From assembly GCF_001729765.1 (NCBI RefSeq), contig NZ_CP017181.1, positions 3,224,001 through 3,288,000 on the forward strand: a DNA stretch of 64,000 bases. Reading direction: 5' to 3'. Below are positions 9,790-19,944 of this stretch, piece after piece; within the stretch, counting starts at the first letter, position 1; each line of letters opens with the position of its first letter. The notes beneath the pieces were generated by a model. The model made no database searches. It was given only the letters and a program-made list of their open reading frames with translations, and was not told the DNA's origin. Origin of the DNA: Enterobacter kobei. Its GTDB lineage: Bacteria > Pseudomonadota > Gammaproteobacteria > Enterobacterales > Enterobacteriaceae. The translations under genes were made by a program, and so were the position numbers.

Positions 9790-10920
9790 ATGGCATACAC
9801 CACATTTTCACAGACGAAAAACGACCAGCTCAAAGAGCCGATGTTCTTTGGCCAGCCGGTCAACGTGGCACGCTACGATCAGCAAAAATATGACATCTTC
9901 GAAAAGCTGATTGAAAAGCAACTCTCCTTCTTCTGGCGTCCGGAAGAAGTAGACGTCTCCCGCGATCGCATTGATTACCAGTCGCTGCCGGATCACGAAA
10001 AGCATATCTTCATCAGCAACCTGAAGTACCAGACGCTGCTGGATTCCATTCAGGGCCGTAGCCCGAACGTAGCGCTGCTGCCGCTGATTTCCATTCCCGA
10101 GCTGGAAACCTGGGTGGAAACCTGGGCGTTCTCCGAGACGATTCACTCCCGCTCTTATACGCATATCATCCGCAACATCGTGAACGATCCGGCGGTGGTG
10201 TTTGACGATATCGTCACCAACGAGCAGATCCAGAAGCGTGCGGAAGGCATTGCGCACTATTACGACGAACTGATCGAGATGACCAGCTACTGGCACCTGC
10301 TGGGCGAAGGTACCCATAACGTGAACGGTAAAACCGTTACCGTGAACCTGCGCGCGCTGAAAAAACAGCTGTACCTGTGCCTGATGAGCGTCAACGCGCT
10401 GGAAGCGATCCGCTTCTACGTGAGCTTCGCCTGCTCCTTCGCCTTTGCCGAGCGTAAGCTGATGGAAGGCAACGCCAAAATCATCCGTCTGATCGCCCGC
10501 GACGAGGCCCTGCACCTGACCGGCACCCAGCACATGCTGAACCTGCTGCGCAGCGGCACGGATGACCCGGAGATGGCGGAAATCGCCGAAGAGTGCAAGC
10601 AGGAGTGCTATGACCTGTTCGTGCTGGCAGCTCAGCAGGAGAAAGAGTGGGCAGACTACCTGTTCCGCGACGGTTCCATGATTGGCCTGAACAAAGACAT
10701 TCTCTGCCAGTACGTTGAGTACATCACCAACATCCGTATGCAGGCTGTCGGTCTCGACCTGCCGTTCCAGACGCGTTCTAACCCAATCCCGTGGATCAAC
10801 ACCTGGCTGGTGTCCGATAACGTGCAGGTTGCGCCTCAGGAAGTGGAGGTGAGTTCTTACCTGGTCGGTCAGATTGATTCTGAAGTCAACACTGACGACC
10901 TGAGCGACTTCCAGCTCTGA
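9790..10920 (+). CDS. nrdB: Class Ia ribonucleoside-diphosphate reductase, beta subunit
   Basis: Small subunit of ribonucleotide reductase. It holds the diferric centre and the stable tyrosyl radical that is passed to NrdA. The ATG at 9790 ([12 protein letters not shown]) gives 376 residues, the E. coli length, with AGGA upstream; the longer frame from 9658 overlaps nrdA and reads through the BIME. Iron ligands and the radical Tyr (about 122-123) lie in [14 protein letters not shown] second ligand set is in [13 protein letters not shown]. The stop overlaps the start of yfaE by one base. Confidence 0.98.
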   Translation: MAYTTFSQTKNDQLKEPMFFGQPVNVARYDQQKYDIFEKLIEKQLSFFWRPEEVDVSRDRIDYQSLPDHEKHIFISNLKYQTLLDSIQGRSPNVALLPLISIPELETWVETWAFSETIHSRSYTHIIRNIVNDPAVVFDDIVTNEQIQKRAEGIAHYYDELIEMTSYWHLLGEGTHNVNGKTVTVNLRALKKQLYLCLMSVNALEAIRFYVSFACSFAFAERKLMEGNAKIIRLIARDEALHLTGTQHMLNLLRSGTDDPEMAEIAEECKQECYDLFVLAAQQEKEWADYLFRDGSMIGLNKDILCQYVEYITNIRMQAVGLDLPFQTRSNPIPWINTWLVSDNVQVAPQEVEVSSYLVGQIDSEVNTDDLSDFQL

Positions 10921-11174
10921 TGTCACGCGTTACGTTAAGTCTTTCCGGCACTGAGGTGCTGTGTCGGGAGGAGCATCCTTCTCTGCTGGTGGCGCTTGAG
11001 GCGCATCAGGTAGAAGTAGAGTACCAGTGTCGTTCCGGCTATTGCGGCTCCTGCCGCTGCCGTCTGGTCGCCGGCCAGGTGGACTGGCTGACTGAACCGC
11101 TGGCCTTTATCAACGAAGGGGAAATTTTGCCCTGCTGCTGCCGGGCAAAAGGCGATATTGAGATCGAGATGTAA
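10920..11174 (+). CDS. yfaE: 2Fe-2S ferredoxin YfaE (NrdB cofactor maintenance)
   Basis: An 84-residue plant-type [2Fe-2S] ferredoxin. In E. coli YfaE supplies electrons to regenerate the NrdB diferric-tyrosyl cofactor. Cysteine ligands are visible in YQCRSGYCGSCRC and, near the C-terminus, in the CCC of ILPCCCRAKG. The start codon shares its A with the nrdB stop (TGATG), so it is translationally coupled in the nrdA-nrdB-yfaE operon. E. coli K-12 has inaA after this gene; here glpQ follows directly. Confidence 0.95.
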   Translation: MSRVTLSLSGTEVLCREEHPSLLVALEAHQVEVEYQCRSGYCGSCRCRLVAGQVDWLTEPLAFINEGEILPCCCRAKGDIEIEM

Positions 11175-11185
11175 TTGCCCTGGTT

Positions 11186-11245
11186 CCCTCTCCCTGTGGG
11201 AGAGGGTTAGTTCGTAGGCCGGGTAAGGCGCAGCCGCCACCCGGC
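11186..11245. repeat. Hairpin plus REP between yfaE and glpQ
   Basis: A 9-bp perfect stem, CCCTCTCCC / GGGAGAGGG (11186-11206), is followed by an inverted REP unit (11214-11245, GTAGGCCGGGT... to ...CACCCGGC). They occupy the space between the converging ends of yfaE and glpQ. There is no T-run, so termination, if any, would need other features. The same CCCTCTCCC hairpin recurs at 35107. Confidence 0.75.
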
Positions 11246-11255
11246 AATTCCAGTG

Positions 11256-12311
11256 TTAATCCTTCAAAAAACTCACCGCTTTATCCGGGAAATCCGTAAA
11301 CAACCCGTCCACGCCCGCCTGGTTATACAACACCTCATAAAGCTGATTCACGTCCGTGGCATACGGCGGCAGCTGGTCTGCACGCACGGTATACGGATGG
11401 ACCTGCATCTTGCTGGCATGCGCCTCTTTCACCATCGCCGTCAGCTTGACGTGACCCGGCGTGGAGCCTTCTGCCACCAGCATGTGGTAATCCGGCCCGA
11501 TGCCGTCAGCGTACTGCGCAATCTGCTTCATCGCGCCCGGCTTAAACATCCAGTCGTAGTTGTAGTTCACCCACTTCCCGTCTGGCTGTTTCTCCTGGGT
11601 TTCATTCCAGTCGGTGTAGGCAATCAACTGCACCAGATTGAGATCCATCCCCATCTTCGGCTCCAGCTCGGTTTTAATGCGCTTCAGCTCGGCGGCGTCA
11701 AAACACTGCAGGTAAACTTTGTCCTTCTTGCTGGTGTAGCCGTACTGCTTCAGGACCTCCAGGGTTTTCGCGGCAATATCCTTCCCTTCCTGATGATGGA
11801 ACCACGGCGCTTTGATTTCCGGGTAGATACCGATATTTTTACCGGTCGAGTGGTTCAGCCCCTGAACAAACTCTATCTCCTCCTGGAAGGTGTGAATACG
11901 GAAGTCAGATTTGCCCATCGGGAAACGTCCCGGATAGACCTGTAACTTCTTGCCGTTTTCAATCTCGAACCCTTCGGTAAACTTCAGGGAGCGGATCTCC
12001 GCCAGGGTGAAATCAATGGCGTAGAAACGGCCATCTTTACGCGCGCGGTCCGGGAAACGCTCCGCCACGTCCGTTACGCGGTCAAGGTAGTGATCATGCA
12101 GGACGACCAGCTGGTCGTCCTTCGTCATCACCAGATCCTGCTCCAGATAATCCGCGCCCTGCGCATAGGCCATTGCTTTCGCCGGCAACGTATGCTCCGG
12201 CAGATAGCCGCTCGCGCCGCGGTGGGCAATCACGATTTTATCCGCCGCCAGCGCGGAGCCTGTCATCAGGCCCGCCAGCAGCAGACCGGTGGTTAAATGA
12301 GATAATTTCAT
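11256..12311 (-). CDS. glpQ: Periplasmic glycerophosphodiester phosphodiesterase GlpQ
   Basis: Hydrolyses glycerophosphodiesters from phospholipid turnover to glycerol-3-phosphate and an alcohol in the periplasm, feeding GlpT. The N-terminal signal peptide (MKLSHLTTGLLLAGLMTGSA) has an Ala-x-Ala-type site near LAADK. The catalytic GDPD signature is KIVIAHRGASGYLPEHT, with metal-binding acidic residues in YLEQDLVMTKD and HDHYLD. Two in-frame ATGs exist. The second (12311) is preferred because AAGGAA lies 7 nt ahead of it, while it abuts the first (12317). The gene gives 351 residues, slightly shorter than E. coli (358). It is the second gene of glpTQ. Confidence 0.95.
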   Translation of the reverse strand: MKLSHLTTGLLLAGLMTGSALAADKIVIAHRGASGYLPEHTLPAKAMAYAQGADYLEQDLVMTKDDQLVVLHDHYLDRVTDVAERFPDRARKDGRFYAIDFTLAEIRSLKFTEGFEIENGKKLQVYPGRFPMGKSDFRIHTFQEEIEFVQGLNHSTGKNIGIYPEIKAPWFHHQEGKDIAAKTLEVLKQYGYTSKKDKVYLQCFDAAELKRIKTELEPKMGMDLNLVQLIAYTDWNETQEKQPDGKWVNYNYDWMFKPGAMKQIAQYADGIGPDYHMLVAEGSTPGHVKLTAMVKEAHASKMQVHPYTVRADQLPPYATDVNQLYEVLYNQAGVDGLFTDFPDKAVSFLKD

Positions 12312-12322
12312 GGTCATGTTCC

Positions 12323-13675
12323 TTATTGACGACGCGCCAGCACTTCAGCGTGGTGACGTTTCTCACCGATCATTACGACAATCAACAGCAGTACCGCCAG
12401 CACGCTACCGCCAATCATCACCATAAAGCCGCCGTCCCAACCGAAGAAGTCCACGGTGTAGCCCACGATGGCGCTCGCCGCGACTGAACCGCCCAGGTAG
12501 CCGAACAGACCGGTAAAGCCTGCCGCCGTGCCCGCCGCTTTTTTCGGTGCCAGTTCCAGGGCATGCAGGCCAATCAGCATGACCGGGCCATAAATCAGGA
12601 AGCCGATGACGATCATACAGGCCATGTCTACGCCCGGGTTGCCCGGCGGGTTGAGCCAGTACACCACGGTGGCGATGGTCACCAGGGTCATGAAGAATAC
12701 GCCTGTTGCACCACGGTTACCTTTAAACACTTTGTCCGACATCCAGCCGCAGATCAGCGTGCCCGGGATCCCCGCGTATTCATACAGGAAGTAGGCCCAG
12801 GAGGATTTATCCAGCGCGAAGTGTTTCACCTCTTTCAGGTAGGTCGGTGACCAGTCCAGAATGCCGTAACGCAGCAGATAAACGAACACGTTGGCCACCG
12901 CGATGTACCACAGCAGTTTGTTAGGTAGCACGTACTTCATGAAGATCTGCTTCGCGGTCAGCTCTTCTTCGTGCTTCTCGCTGTAATCATCCGGATAGTC
13001 GTCTTTATACTCTTCAATCGGCGGCAGGCCGCAGGATTGCGGCGTATCGCGCATCAGCGCGAAGGCAATAATCGCCACCAGAATGGCGCCAAACGCAGGC
13101 ATGTAGAGCGCAGCGTGCCAGTCGTTGAACCAGGCCATCCCCAGCAGGAACAGCAGCGGCGGAATACCGCCACCCACGTTATGCGCGCAGTTCCACACCG
13201 ACACAATGCCGCCGCGCTCTTTCTGCGACCACCAGTGCACCATGGTACGTCCGCATGGCGGCCATCCCATCCCCTGGAACCAGCCACAGAGGAACAGCAG
13301 CACGAACATAACGGCAATGCTGGAGGTTGCCCACGGCACAAAACCCATGAACAACATCACCGCAGCCGCCAGAATCAGACCGGCGGGCAGAAACACGCGC
13401 GGATTCGAGCGATCTGACACGGACCCCATAATGAACTTGGAAAAACCATACGCGATAGAGATCCCCGACAGCGCGAACCCCAGATCGCCGCGTGAAAAGC
13501 CCTGCTCCACCAGATACGGCATGGCGAGCGCAAAGTTTTTACGCACAAGATAGTACGCCGCGTACCCGAAGAAGATCCCCAGGAAAATTTGCCAACGCAG
13601 ACGACGGTATAGCGGATCAATCTCTGCCTCTGGCAGACGCGCCCGATGCGGCGCGGGTTTGAAAATACTGAGCAT
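12323..13675 (-). CDS. glpT: Glycerol-3-phosphate:phosphate antiporter GlpT
   Basis: Inner-membrane major-facilitator antiporter that imports glycerol-3-phosphate in exchange for phosphate; it is also the main entry route for fosfomycin. The 450 residues (452 in E. coli) include 12 predicted membrane helices. The N-terminal region [15 protein letters not shown] contains the substrate-binding Arg45-type residue. The signature [10 protein letters not shown] and a second-half Arg in [16 protein letters not shown] are also present. The frame is intact. It is the first gene of glpTQ, divergent from glpABC across a 252-bp control region. Confidence 0.97.
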   Translation of the reverse strand: MLSIFKPAPHRARLPEAEIDPLYRRLRWQIFLGIFFGYAAYYLVRKNFALAMPYLVEQGFSRGDLGFALSGISIAYGFSKFIMGSVSDRSNPRVFLPAGLILAAAVMLFMGFVPWATSSIAVMFVLLFLCGWFQGMGWPPCGRTMVHWWSQKERGGIVSVWNCAHNVGGGIPPLLFLLGMAWFNDWHAALYMPAFGAILVAIIAFALMRDTPQSCGLPPIEEYKDDYPDDYSEKHEEELTAKQIFMKYVLPNKLLWYIAVANVFVYLLRYGILDWSPTYLKEVKHFALDKSSWAYFLYEYAGIPGTLICGWMSDKVFKGNRGATGVFFMTLVTIATVVYWLNPPGNPGVDMACMIVIGFLIYGPVMLIGLHALELAPKKAAGTAAGFTGLFGYLGGSVAASAIVGYTVDFFGWDGGFMVMIGGSVLAVLLLIVVMIGEKRHHAEVLARRQ

Positions 13676-13765
13676 GACAGCCTCCGTGGCCTTGAATTGA
13701 ATGAGCAGGTGGCTCGCACCTGAATTCCAGAGCCGGGGATGTTAAGAAATCATGGTGATTGTTAC

Positions 13766-13781
13766 TGTGAATCAACGCACA
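13766..13781. promoter_or_regulatory. Candidate CRP site upstream of glpT
   Basis: TGTGA-ATCAAC-GCACA matches 9 of the 10 half-site bases of the CRP consensus TGTGA-N6-TCACA. It lies about 90 bp ahead of the glpT start. The glp regulon is known to need CRP-cAMP. Confidence 0.55.
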
Positions 13782-13855
13782 GATTGTTACAGAAATATGA
13801 CAGGATGCGCAAAAAAGCGCATGAAATCACGTTTCACTTTCGAATTTCGTGCGTT

Positions 13856-13916
13856 TATGTTCGAAATCAAACAAACCACAGTTTTCATGTGGCTAAATGA
13901 TAAAAAAACGAACATT
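13856..13916. promoter_or_regulatory. GlpR-type operator sequences in the glpT-glpA intergenic region
   Basis: A 20-mer starting TATGTTCGAA (13856-13875) has one perfect and one degenerate half of the GlpR operator (WATGTTCGAW / WACGAACATW). A second perfect half-site, AACGAACATT, lies at 13907-13916, immediately before the glpA ribosome binding site. GlpR represses both divergent operons unless glycerol-3-phosphate is present. Binding is inferred from motif and context. Confidence 0.55.
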
Positions 13917-13927
13917 AAGGGAAGACA

Positions 13928-15556
13928 ATGACAATTCACGATCCTCGCTACAGCGATGTGATTATCATTGGCGGTGGTGCCACCGGCGCCGGTATCGCTC
14001 GCGATTGCGCCCTTCGCGGATTAAGCGTCACGCTTCTGGAACGCCACGATATTGCCACGGGCGCGACCGGGCGTAACCACGGCCTGCTTCACAGCGGCGC
14101 ACGATACGCCGTCACTGACGGTGAGTCGGCACGGGAATGTATTGCGGAAAACCAGATCCTCAAGCGTATCGCCCGCCACTGCATTGAACCGACCGATGGC
14201 CTCTTTATCACCCTTCCCGAAGATGACCTCGCCTTTCAGGAAACCTTTATCACCGCCTGTAACGCAGCAGGTATTCAGGCGGAGGCCATGGATCCGGCGC
14301 GGGCACGGCAGCTGGAACCGTCGGTCAACCCGGCGCTTATTGGCGCAGTGAAAGTCCCGGATGGCACCGTCGATCCGTTCCGCCTGACCGCCGCCAATAT
14401 GCTGGATGCCCGGGAACATGGGGCGCGCATTCTGACCGGACATGAAGTGACCGGACTTATCCGCGAAGGCCATCGCGTCTGCGGCGTGCGGGTGTTTGAT
14501 ACGCAATACCACGAACACAGCGAGCTGTTTGCCTCCGTCGTCATTAATGCCGCGGGGATCTGGGGGCAGCGCATTGCAGAATACGCTGACCTGTCGGTGC
14601 GCATGTTCCCGGCGAAAGGCTCGCTGCTGATCCTCGACCATCGCATCAATAACCATGTGATCAACCGCTGCCGCAAACCGTCTGATGCCGATATCCTCGT
14701 GCCGGGCGATACCATTTCGCTGATTGGTACGACCTCAACCCACGTCGACTACAGCGACATTGACTACAACCGCGTGACCGCCGAAGAGGTGGATATCCTG
14801 CTGCGTGAAGGCGAGAAACTGGCCCCGGTGATGGCCCAGACGCGTATTCTGCGTGCCTACGCGGGCGTGCGTCCTCTTGTCGCCAGCGATAACGATCCGA
14901 GCGGACGTAACGTTAGCCGGGGCATCGTGCTGCTCGACCACGCCGAACGCGACGGCATGGACGGATTTATCACCATTACAGGCGGCAAATTAATGACCTA
15001 CCGCCTGATGGCCGAATGGGCCACCGATGCAGTCTGCCGCAAGCTGGGGAATACCAAGCCGTGCGTGACGGCAGAACAACCGCTGCCAGGATCGCGTCAG
15101 TCCACCGAAAAAACGTTGCAAAAAATCATCTCCCTGCCCGCCCCGCTGCGCGGTTCCGCGATTTACCGCCACGGGGACAGAACGCCGGTCTGGCTCGGCG
15201 AAGGTCGGCTGAGCCGCAGCCTGGTGTGCGAGTGCGAAGCCGTCACCGCGGGCGAGGTGCAATACGCGGTGGAGAACCTGACGGTCAAGAGCCTGCTCGA
15301 TCTCCGCCGTCGCACCCGCGTCGGCATGGGAACCTGCCAGGGTGAACTGTGCGCCTGCCGTGCGGCGGGTCTGCTGCAGCGTTTTCATACCACGACTGCC
15401 ACCCAGTCGCTCGATCAGCTCAGCGCCTTTTTAAACGAGCGCTGGAAAGGCATTCAGCCTGTCGCCTGGGGCGATGCCCTGCGTGAGAGCGAGTTTACCC
15501 GCTGGGTCTACCAGGGGCTTTGCGGTCTTGAGAAGGAGCAACACGATGAAATTTGA
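13928..15556 (+). CDS. glpA: Anaerobic glycerol-3-phosphate dehydrogenase subunit A
   Basis: Catalytic FAD subunit of the GlpABC complex, which oxidises glycerol-3-phosphate to dihydroxyacetone phosphate anaerobically and passes electrons to menaquinone. It has 542 residues, identical in length to E. coli. The N-terminal dinucleotide-binding motif is [20 protein letters not shown]. The C-terminal BFD-like [2Fe-2S] region contains the cysteines of VCECEAV and [12 protein letters not shown]. The ribosome binding site AAGGGA precedes the ATG. It overlaps glpB by 11 nt. The menaquinone that accepts its electrons is made by the men operon in this same window. Confidence 0.97.
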   Translation: MTIHDPRYSDVIIIGGGATGAGIARDCALRGLSVTLLERHDIATGATGRNHGLLHSGARYAVTDGESARECIAENQILKRIARHCIEPTDGLFITLPEDDLAFQETFITACNAAGIQAEAMDPARARQLEPSVNPALIGAVKVPDGTVDPFRLTAANMLDAREHGARILTGHEVTGLIREGHRVCGVRVFDTQYHEHSELFASVVINAAGIWGQRIAEYADLSVRMFPAKGSLLILDHRINNHVINRCRKPSDADILVPGDTISLIGTTSTHVDYSDIDYNRVTAEEVDILLREGEKLAPVMAQTRILRAYAGVRPLVASDNDPSGRNVSRGIVLLDHAERDGMDGFITITGGKLMTYRLMAEWATDAVCRKLGNTKPCVTAEQPLPGSRQSTEKTLQKIISLPAPLRGSAIYRHGDRTPVWLGEGRLSRSLVCECEAVTAGEVQYAVENLTVKSLLDLRRRTRVGMGTCQGELCACRAAGLLQRFHTTTATQSLDQLSAFLNERWKGIQPVAWGDALRESEFTRWVYQGLCGLEKEQHDEI

Positions 15557-16763
15557 TACCGTGATTGTCGGCGGCGGGCTGGCGGGCTTGCTCTGTGGCA
15601 TCAAGCTCACGAAGCAGGGGCTGCGCTGCGCCATTATCACCCGGGGGCAGAGTGCCCTGCACTTCTCGTCGGGATCGCTGGATCTGGTGGACGACACGTA
15701 CCGCGACAAACTGCCGCCGGAGCACCCGTATCATCGGGTTGGCGCGCAGCATATTGACCGCTTTGCGCTGGAAACCGAAGCGCTGCTGGCTGACTGCGGT
15801 GCGCGTCTGAAGGGGAGCGCCAGGCAAAATCATCAACGCATCACGCCGCTTGGCACCCTGCGTTCCGCATGGCTCAGCCCGGAGGAGGTCCCCGTTGCCC
15901 CTGTGAGCACAGGACGGGTACGGGTCGTGGGTATTAGCGGCTTTCTGGATTTTCAGCCCCATCTTGCGGCGGCGTCACTGTGTCGCCAGGGCGTGAACGC
16001 CGAGACGGCAGAGATAGAACTGCCTGAACTGGATGTCCTGCGCGAAAACCCGAGCGAGTTTCGCGCGGTGAATATCGCCCGCTTTCTGGATAACGAAGAC
16101 AGATGGCCGCTGCTGTATGAGGCGCTCAGACCGCTCGGTGAAACCTGCGATACGCTGTTGATGCCTGCCTGCTTTGGACTCAGCGATAACCGCCTGTGGC
16201 GCTGGCTGTCGGACCGTCTGCCCTGCTCGCTCGGCCTGCTGCCAACGCTTCCCCCTTCCGTGCCCGGCATTCGCCTGCATACCCAGATCCAGCGCCAGTT
16301 TGTGGCGCAGGGCGGCGTGTGGATGGCGGGTGACGAGGTGAAAAAAATCACCCTGACGGACGGCGCGGTGAGTGAAATCTGGACCCGCAACCACGGTGAT
16401 ATTCCGCTTCGCGCCCGCTATACGGTGCTGGCAAGCGGCAGTTTCTTCAGCAACGGGCTGCTGAGCAGCCGGGAGGGCATCCGGGAAGCCATTATGGGGC
16501 TTGATGTCCGGCAAGGCGCGTCCCGCGCGGACTGGTATCAGAGTGATTTCTTCTCGCCGCAGCCCTGGCAACAGTTCGGCGTGATGGTTGATAACCAACT
16601 GCACCCGCAACTGTCCGGTAAGCCCGTCAGGAATCTCTTTGCCATTGGCTCGCTGTTGGGCGGGTACGATCCCATAACTCAGGGGTGCGGTGGCGGGGTC
16701 TGCGCCGTCACGGCGCTGTATGTGGCAGAGCAGATTAGCCAGCGCGCGGAGGCGGAACAATGA
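15546..16763 (+). CDS. glpB: Anaerobic glycerol-3-phosphate dehydrogenase subunit B
   Basis: Flavin-binding subunit of GlpABC, thought to help link GlpA to the membrane subunit. The start is the ATG at 15546 ([16 protein letters not shown]), inside the end of glpA and preceded by AAGGAG. It gives 405 residues against about 419 in E. coli. The N-terminal FAD-binding motif is [16 protein letters not shown] and the C-terminal motif is [20 protein letters not shown]. The stop overlaps the glpC start by 4 nt (ATGA). The operon is GlpR/CRP-controlled by its promoter context. Confidence 0.96.
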   Translation: MKFDTVIVGGGLAGLLCGIKLTKQGLRCAIITRGQSALHFSSGSLDLVDDTYRDKLPPEHPYHRVGAQHIDRFALETEALLADCGARLKGSARQNHQRITPLGTLRSAWLSPEEVPVAPVSTGRVRVVGISGFLDFQPHLAAASLCRQGVNAETAEIELPELDVLRENPSEFRAVNIARFLDNEDRWPLLYEALRPLGETCDTLLMPACFGLSDNRLWRWLSDRLPCSLGLLPTLPPSVPGIRLHTQIQRQFVAQGGVWMAGDEVKKITLTDGAVSEIWTRNHGDIPLRARYTVLASGSFFSNGLLSSREGIREAIMGLDVRQGASRADWYQSDFFSPQPWQQFGVMVDNQLHPQLSGKPVRNLFAIGSLLGGYDPITQGCGGGVCAVTALYVAEQISQRAEAEQ

Positions 16764-17950
16764 ACGATACCCGTTTTGAAAGCTGCATTAAATGCACGGT
16801 CTGCACAACCGTCTGCCCGGTCAGCGGCGTGAACCCGCGCTATCCCGGACCGAAACAGGCCGGGCCTGACGGCGAGCGTCTGCGCCTGAAGGACGGTAAG
16901 CTGTACGACGAGGCGCTGAAATACTGTATCAACTGCAAACGCTGCGAAGTTGCCTGCCCGTCGGATGTGAAAATCGGCGATATCATCCAGCGCGCCAGGG
17001 CGCGCTACAGCACGCAAAAGCCGTCCCTGCGCGATGCCATCCTCAGCCATACCGACCTGATGGGCAGCGTCTCAACGCCGTTTGCCCCGCTGGTCAATGC
17101 CGCGACCGCCCTCAAACCGGTGCGCCAGCTGCTGGATGCCACGCTGAAGATAGACCATCACCGCAGCCTGCCGAAATATTCTCACGGCACCTTCCGCCGC
17201 TGGTACAAATCCGTCGCGGCGGAGCAGGCGCAGTACGCCGACCAGGTGGCCTTTTTCCACGGCTGCTATGTGAATTACAACCACCCGCAGCTGGGCAAAG
17301 ATCTGCTGAAGGTGCTAAACGCCATGGGAACGGGCATTCAGCTACTGAACAAAGAGAAGTGCTGCGGCGTACCGCTGATCGCCAACGGGTTTACCGATAA
17401 AGCGCGCAGGCAGGCTCAGAGCAATGTCACGTCACTGCGCGAAGCGATTGTCGATAAAGGTATTCCGGTGCTGGCGACCTCGTCCACCTGTACCTTCACC
17501 CTGCGCGATGAGTACCCGCATCTGCTGGACGTGGATAATACCGGCCTGCGCGAGCACATCGAGCTGGCGACACGCTTCCTGTGGCGCAAGCTCGATAGCG
17601 GGCAGACGTTGCCGCTGGGGAAATTGCCCCTGAAAGTGGTGTATCACACCCCGTGTCATATGGAGAAAATGGGCTGGTCGCTCTATACGCTTGAGCTGCT
17701 GCGGTTAATTCCCGGACTTGAGCTGACGGTGCTGGATTCGCGCTGCTGCGGGATTGCGGGAACCTACGGCTTTAAGCGCGAAAACTACGCAACCTCCCAG
17801 GCGATTGGCGCCCCGCTGTTCCGACAGATCGAAGAGAGCGGCGCGGATATCGTGGTGACCGACTGCGAAACCTGTAAATGGCAGATCGAGATGTCCACCA
17901 GCAAGCGCTGTGAGCATCCGATTACCCTGTTGGCGAACGCGCTGGGCTGA
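16760..17950 (+). CDS. glpC: Anaerobic glycerol-3-phosphate dehydrogenase subunit C
   Basis: Membrane-associated iron-sulfur subunit that carries electrons from GlpAB to menaquinone. The 396 residues equal the E. coli length. Two [4Fe-4S] ferredoxin motifs lie at the N-terminus ([12 protein letters not shown] and [12 protein letters not shown]). Two CCG-type cysteine-rich domains follow (GCYVNYNHP with KCCGVPL, and [10 protein letters not shown] with [10 protein letters not shown]), as in heterodisulfide-reductase-like proteins. It is the last gene of glpABC; a GC hairpin follows before the converging yfaY. Confidence 0.97.
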   Translation: MNDTRFESCIKCTVCTTVCPVSGVNPRYPGPKQAGPDGERLRLKDGKLYDEALKYCINCKRCEVACPSDVKIGDIIQRARARYSTQKPSLRDAILSHTDLMGSVSTPFAPLVNAATALKPVRQLLDATLKIDHHRSLPKYSHGTFRRWYKSVAAEQAQYADQVAFFHGCYVNYNHPQLGKDLLKVLNAMGTGIQLLNKEKCCGVPLIANGFTDKARRQAQSNVTSLREAIVDKGIPVLATSSTCTFTLRDEYPHLLDVDNTGLREHIELATRFLWRKLDSGQTLPLGKLPLKVVYHTPCHMEKMGWSLYTLELLRLIPGLELTVLDSRCCGIAGTYGFKRENYATSQAIGAPLFRQIEESGADIVVTDCETCKWQIEMSTSKRCEHPITLLANALG

Positions 17951-17955
17951 ACATG

Positions 17956-17975
17956 GCCGGGGCGAACGCCCCGGC
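17956..17975. terminator. GC-rich hairpin between glpC and yfaY
   Basis: A 9-bp stem, GCCGGGGCG / CGCCCCGGC around AA, fills the 32-bp gap between the convergent stops. No T-run follows on either strand. It may act as a weak terminator or an mRNA 3'-end stabiliser. Confidence 0.45.
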
Positions 17976-17982
17976 ACAAACA

Positions 17983-19182
17983 TTACTCGACGAACAGCGA
18001 CTCAACAACGTTAATCCAGCCGTGCTCGCTGGCGACCTCTTTGCCATTGAGCCAGCGGCGCAGCATATTCAGCGCCATCATGGCGCAGACTTCCTGACGC
18101 ACCGCCAGACTGTGGCGAGTGATGCTCATTTTGACCCTCAGAGCCCAGGTCCCCTCCGGCGTCGCCAGCGCGACGTTAAGGTGTTCCTCATCCAGCCCAC
18201 CCACGAACAGCGCCAGACCGGCAAAATGTTTAACCCGTCGCTCCGAGGCCCAGCGGGCGGTTTGCGCCAGGGTCTCCTGCTGGAACGGCACCACTTCGCT
18301 GGCCAGCAGCGGCGCGCTGGCGCGCGACAATTGCAGCGCCAGCAGGCCACCGGTGAACTGCTCGCTTAAGGTCACGCTCAGCTGACGATCCTGCAGGTGC
18401 TTCGCAATCTGCGCAGGCAACCCCTCCGTCCCTTCAAAGATCAGGCTTTCGCCCGCCACGCGCTGCACTTCGGGCCACAGGGCCAGCATCGCCGCTTTCT
18501 GCGTCGCCGGTCCTGTCAGCTTGAGCTCAATGATCGGCATAGAGGAGCGATAGCCCATGGACACGCCCGGCGGCAATTGCAGGTGGTCAAGACTCTGGGC
18601 CAGATCGCTTTCAGAACGGCCAAACGTGGTCAGTCGCAGGCACAGCGGAGGTTCAGGCAGGGTAAAACGGTCGCGAAGGCGCGGCAGGATCTTCTGCTCA
18701 ACCATCACTTTAAATTCGGAAGGTACGCCGGGCGTGAAGAACATCAGGCAACGGTTCAGCTGCAGGGCAAACCCGCACGCGGTGCCGACCGGGTTATCAA
18801 CCAGCTCAGCACTGGCGGGGATTTCAGCTTGCTTGCGGTTGCTGGGGGCCATAACGCGGCCACGTTCGGAGAAAAAGCGTTCCATCTGTGAAAGCCATGC
18901 CTCATGCAGCACCAGCCCTTCACCTTTTGCGGTTGCGGCGGCCAGCGCGCTGAGATCGTCACTGGTAGGACCGAGTCCGCCATTCACGATCAGCACATCG
19001 CAGTGTTCGCTCCGCTCACGCAGAATGCTGACCAGCGACTCAAGATTGTCGCCTACCGTATTGCGACGCGTTAACGGTAATCCTTGCTCAAAGAAAAGAT
19101 CGGCAAGCCAGGCAGCATTGGTATCAATAATTTGTCCATGCAGCACTTCGTCGCCGGTGGATAACATCTCCACGTTAATCAT
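17983..19182 (-). CDS. yfaY: CinA-like protein YfaY
   Basis: Member of the CinA / MoaB-like family; competence-damage-type proteins include nicotinamide-nucleotide amidohydrolases, but the function of YfaY itself is not established. The N-terminal MoCF/MoaB-type domain carries STGDEVLHGQIIDTNAAWL and the phosphate-binding-like VNGGLGPTSDD. The C-terminal part is the degenerate CinA amidase-like domain. The ATG at 19182 (MINVEMLSTGDE) has GGGAG six bases ahead and gives 399 residues (400 in E. coli). The longer frame to 19212 lacks such support. It converges on glpC. Confidence 0.93.
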   Translation of the reverse strand: MINVEMLSTGDEVLHGQIIDTNAAWLADLFFEQGLPLTRRNTVGDNLESLVSILRERSEHCDVLIVNGGLGPTSDDLSALAAATAKGEGLVLHEAWLSQMERFFSERGRVMAPSNRKQAEIPASAELVDNPVGTACGFALQLNRCLMFFTPGVPSEFKVMVEQKILPRLRDRFTLPEPPLCLRLTTFGRSESDLAQSLDHLQLPPGVSMGYRSSMPIIELKLTGPATQKAAMLALWPEVQRVAGESLIFEGTEGLPAQIAKHLQDRQLSVTLSEQFTGGLLALQLSRASAPLLASEVVPFQQETLAQTARWASERRVKHFAGLALFVGGLDEEHLNVALATPEGTWALRVKMSITRHSLAVRQEVCAMMALNMLRRWLNGKEVASEHGWINVVESLFVE

Positions 19183-19275
19183 TGTGTTCTCCCGCTTATT
19201 TGGTGAAAACACTATAGCGCAAACGCGGGAGGGAGAAGAGAGAAACTGGCGCGACGGAACGCCGCGCCGACAGGA

Positions 19276-19815
19276 TTAGAAGCCTGCGCTTACGCCCACA
19301 TAGGGACCGTCGGCCAGCGCGTTGTCGCGGTTGCCGTCTTTGCCCGCCAGGTTCAGGTAGCGATAGCCCGCCTCGATGGTAATCGGACGCATGATGGTCC
19401 AGCGCGCGCCGGCGTTGGCTTCTTCATAGCTGTCGATACCGCTGGAGAGCGAGTCCGGAGAGTAGTAATACTCGCCAAACAGACCGAAGCTGTCGCCAAT
19501 TTTCCACTGCAGGCCGCCACCCACCGCTGCCGCATACCCTTCGTCACCGTCGTTCGGGTTGGTATAGATACCTTTACCGCCGACGGTCGCCAGGAATGGA
19601 CCAAGAGGAATGTTCAGACCCAGACCGAGGCTTGCCGCATCGCCGTCGTCATCGTTATGCGTCCAGCCACCGGTCATCGCCAGACCGGAAGTCTCTGTTC
19701 CCAGGCCAAAGCCCAGGTGGGTATAGTCCTGACCCGCCGAGCCGTTGAAGCTGATGGCGTTAGCCGCCGCAGATACAACCATCAGGCCGAAGCCCAGTAA
19801 TGCCACTTTTTTCAT
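19276..19815 (-). CDS. yfaZ: YfaZ-family outer-membrane-like protein
   Basis: Predicted exported beta-barrel protein of unknown role (YfaZ family). The signal peptide MKKVALLGFGLMVVSAAANA is followed by glycine- and aromatic-rich alternating strands. The C-terminus ends in Gly-Phe (GVSAGF), typical of outer-membrane barrel insertion. The ATG at 19815 is chosen because GGGA lies 8 nt ahead. It gives 179 residues, matching the family (about 180). It stands alone between yfaY and tctE; in E. coli K-12 other genes lie on its far side. Confidence 0.9.
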   Translation of the reverse strand: MKKVALLGFGLMVVSAAANAISFNGSAGQDYTHLGFGLGTETSGLAMTGGWTHNDDDGDAASLGLGLNIPLGPFLATVGGKGIYTNPNDGDEGYAAAVGGGLQWKIGDSFGLFGEYYYSPDSLSSGIDSYEEANAGARWTIMRPITIEAGYRYLNLAGKDGNRDNALADGPYVGVSAGF

Positions 19816-19944
19816 TGTCATGATCCCGCGCAATTTTATAGAGAAGTCCCAAAACCGCGAGATTTTAACCTGAGTCTCCCGGGGATCAAGCACTCTGCGT
19901 GCGGCGGGGGGGAAGATTGTAACGATTTGAAACTTGCGGCTTTT